Positions 14,941-15,934 of a DNA stretch of 15,934 nt are shown here, one piece after another. The position numbers and the translations under genes are program-made. The DNA is taken from the NCBI GenBank assembly GCA_037141255.1, contig JBAXCX010000068.1, positions 1 to 15,934 on the forward strand, given 5' to 3'. Below the pieces are notes generated by a model. It saw only the letters and a list, made by a program, of their open reading frames with translations, did not search any database and was not told the origin of the DNA. Position 1 is the stretch's first letter. The number at the start of each line of letters is the position of its first letter. This DNA is from IMCC26207 sp037141255. GTDB taxonomy: Bacteria; Actinomycetota; Acidimicrobiia; Acidimicrobiales; Microtrichaceae.

Positions 14941-15934
14941 ATGGAGTTTCGCCTGAGCCCTGAGTTGCAAGCGCTCTCGGATGAGGCCCATGCCGTAGGC
15001 CGGAGAGCAGCGGAGCGCCAAGAGATTCGCGAGGACTCTTGGCTGATCGGCACGTCACTGGAGTTCTCCGAGGAGTTGGCTCAGCGCGGTTGGCTCGGGA
15101 TGACCTGGCCCGTGGATCAAGGGGGTGGAGGACGAAGCGCACTCGAGAGATTTGTTGTCTTTGAAGCCCTGATTGCCGAGGGTGCACCTGTTGCAACCTC
15201 ATGGTTTGCCGATAGACAGATCGGACCAACCCTGATGCAGTTCGGAACACAACAGCAGTGCGACCGTTGGCTACCGGACATCATTTCTGGAACCTCGGCC
15301 TGGTCTATCGGCATGAGTGAACCTGCAGCTGGATCAGATGTCGCAGCGTTGCAAACCAGTGCTGTGAGCGTGCAAGACCCTGAGAATGGGTCCAACAGCC
15401 GTGGGTGGGTAGTGAACGGGCAGAAAGTCTGGACTTCGGGTGCCGCCCATGCTGACTGGTGTTACCTGATTGTTCGTACAGACCCGACTGCGGCCCCACA
15501 CGCTGGTCTGTCTGAGTTAGTCGTTGACATGTCTTCTCCCGGCATTGAAGTACGCCCAATTCTGGATGCAACTGGCAACGCACACTTTTGCGAGGTGTTC
15601 TTTAGCGATGTTGAGGTTCCGGCAGATCATCTGGTCGGCACCCTGAACGGCAGCTTCAAACAAGTCATGCGACAGATGGAACATGAGCGTGGCGGAATTG
15701 ATCGACTGGTCTCAAACCGAGCTCTGTACCTGGAAGCAGTGCAACATGCGAACATGAGTGACCCACTGGTCCGCAACGAGTTTGCGGCCTTGGAGTCGGG
15801 GTACACGATTGGCAGGCTCTTGGTGCTGAGAGAGGTACTTCAACAGGCTCCGGCTGGCTTCTCTGCTGCCACGAAGACCATCTGCACCGAGTTTGAGCAA
15901 CGAGTAGCGGAGTTCTGTGTGCGAGTTGCCGGAG
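14941..15934 (+). CDS. Acyl-CoA dehydrogenase family protein, 3' end missing
   Basis: FAD-dependent enzyme expected to oxidise an acyl-CoA to the trans-2-enoyl-CoA. 331 codons are visible and the gene leaves the right edge open; relatives have about 380-400. Seen: an alpha-helical N-terminus (1-110) with GWLGMTWPVDQGGGGRSALE, the flavin/substrate loop WSIGMSEPAAGSDVAALQT (MSEP at 125-128), the beta-domain part WVVNGQKVWTSGAAHADWCYLIVRTDP, and FCEVFFSDVEVPADHLVG, followed by the start of the C-terminal helical domain. These are general FadE/ACAD features; the substrate cannot be told, and the catalytic Glu region lies at or past the edge. It starts 7 nt after the DUF971 stop with a weak GAG ahead, probably third gene of the gltA operon. 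Acetyl-CoA from such oxidation would feed citrate synthase. Confidence 0.92.
   Translation, partial: MEFRLSPELQALSDEAHAVGRRAAERQEIREDSWLIGTSLEFSEELAQRGWLGMTWPVDQGGGGRSALERFVVFEALIAEGAPVATSWFADRQIGPTLMQFGTQQQCDRWLPDIISGTSAWSIGMSEPAAGSDVAALQTSAVSVQDPENGSNSRGWVVNGQKVWTSGAAHADWCYLIVRTDPTAAPHAGLSELVVDMSSPGIEVRPILDATGNAHFCEVFFSDVEVPADHLVGTLNGSFKQVMRQMEHERGGIDRLVSNRALYLEAVQHANMSDPLVRNEFAALESGYTIGRLLVLREVLQQAPAGFSAATKTICTEFEQRVAEFCVRVAG

Overview
The window looks like chromosomal housekeeping DNA of an actinobacterium. It has moderate G+C (roughly mid-50s by eye), many GTG starts, several starts without a clear Shine-Dalgarno site, a coaE-uvrB pair, a HAD-PlsC fusion of mycobacterial type, and a small RNA with two C6 loops that matches the actinobacterial 6C RNA. 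The mitochondrial-type aconitase and moderate G+C would fit a non-Streptomyces, non-Mycobacterium lineage such as Acidimicrobiia or a freshwater group, but that is a guess. No phage, insertion sequence, CRISPR array, tRNA or rRNA was found.

Layout, left to right. (1) Leftward coaE-uvrB pair (1-1543; uvrB cut by the edge), overlapping by 4 nt. (2) Rightward two-component pair (1693-4250): a membrane/GAF sensor histidine kinase and a NarL-type response regulator, also overlapping by 4 nt. (3) Two Flp-type pilin genes exactly 500 nt apart (4415-4603 and 4915-5103). Each has a candidate sigma-28 (FliA/WhiG)-like promoter and a hairpin terminator; a 15-nt tandem array covers the stop codon of the second. 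(4) A GntR/HutC regulator (leftward) divergent from a mitochondrial-type aconitase (rightward), with a direct-repeat operator candidate between them. (5) A membrane acyltransferase-3/SGNH protein. (6) A convergent HAD-PlsC phospholipid enzyme; a second 15-nt tandem array fills the gap and runs into its stop codon. (7) A minus-strand 6C-type small RNA with its own promoter and terminator. (8) A LysR regulator, then citrate synthase, a small DUF971 protein and an acyl-CoA dehydrogenase cut by the right edge.

How the genes fit together. Aconitase and citrate synthase are consecutive TCA-cycle enzymes, each next to a one-component regulator (GntR, LysR), and the acyl-CoA dehydrogenase would feed acetyl-CoA into the same pathway. 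The kinase/regulator pair sits directly upstream of the pilins and may share a sigma-28-like promoter type with them, which suggests regulated surface attachment; the Tad secretion machinery is not in the window. The acyltransferase and HAD-PlsC protein concern the cell envelope.

The least expected signals are the 6C RNA with a possible LysR-linked site on its promoter, the paired sigma-28-like promoters on mosaic duplicated pilins, and two unrelated 15-nt tandem arrays that both lie on stop codons. All functions are inferred from sequence reading alone.
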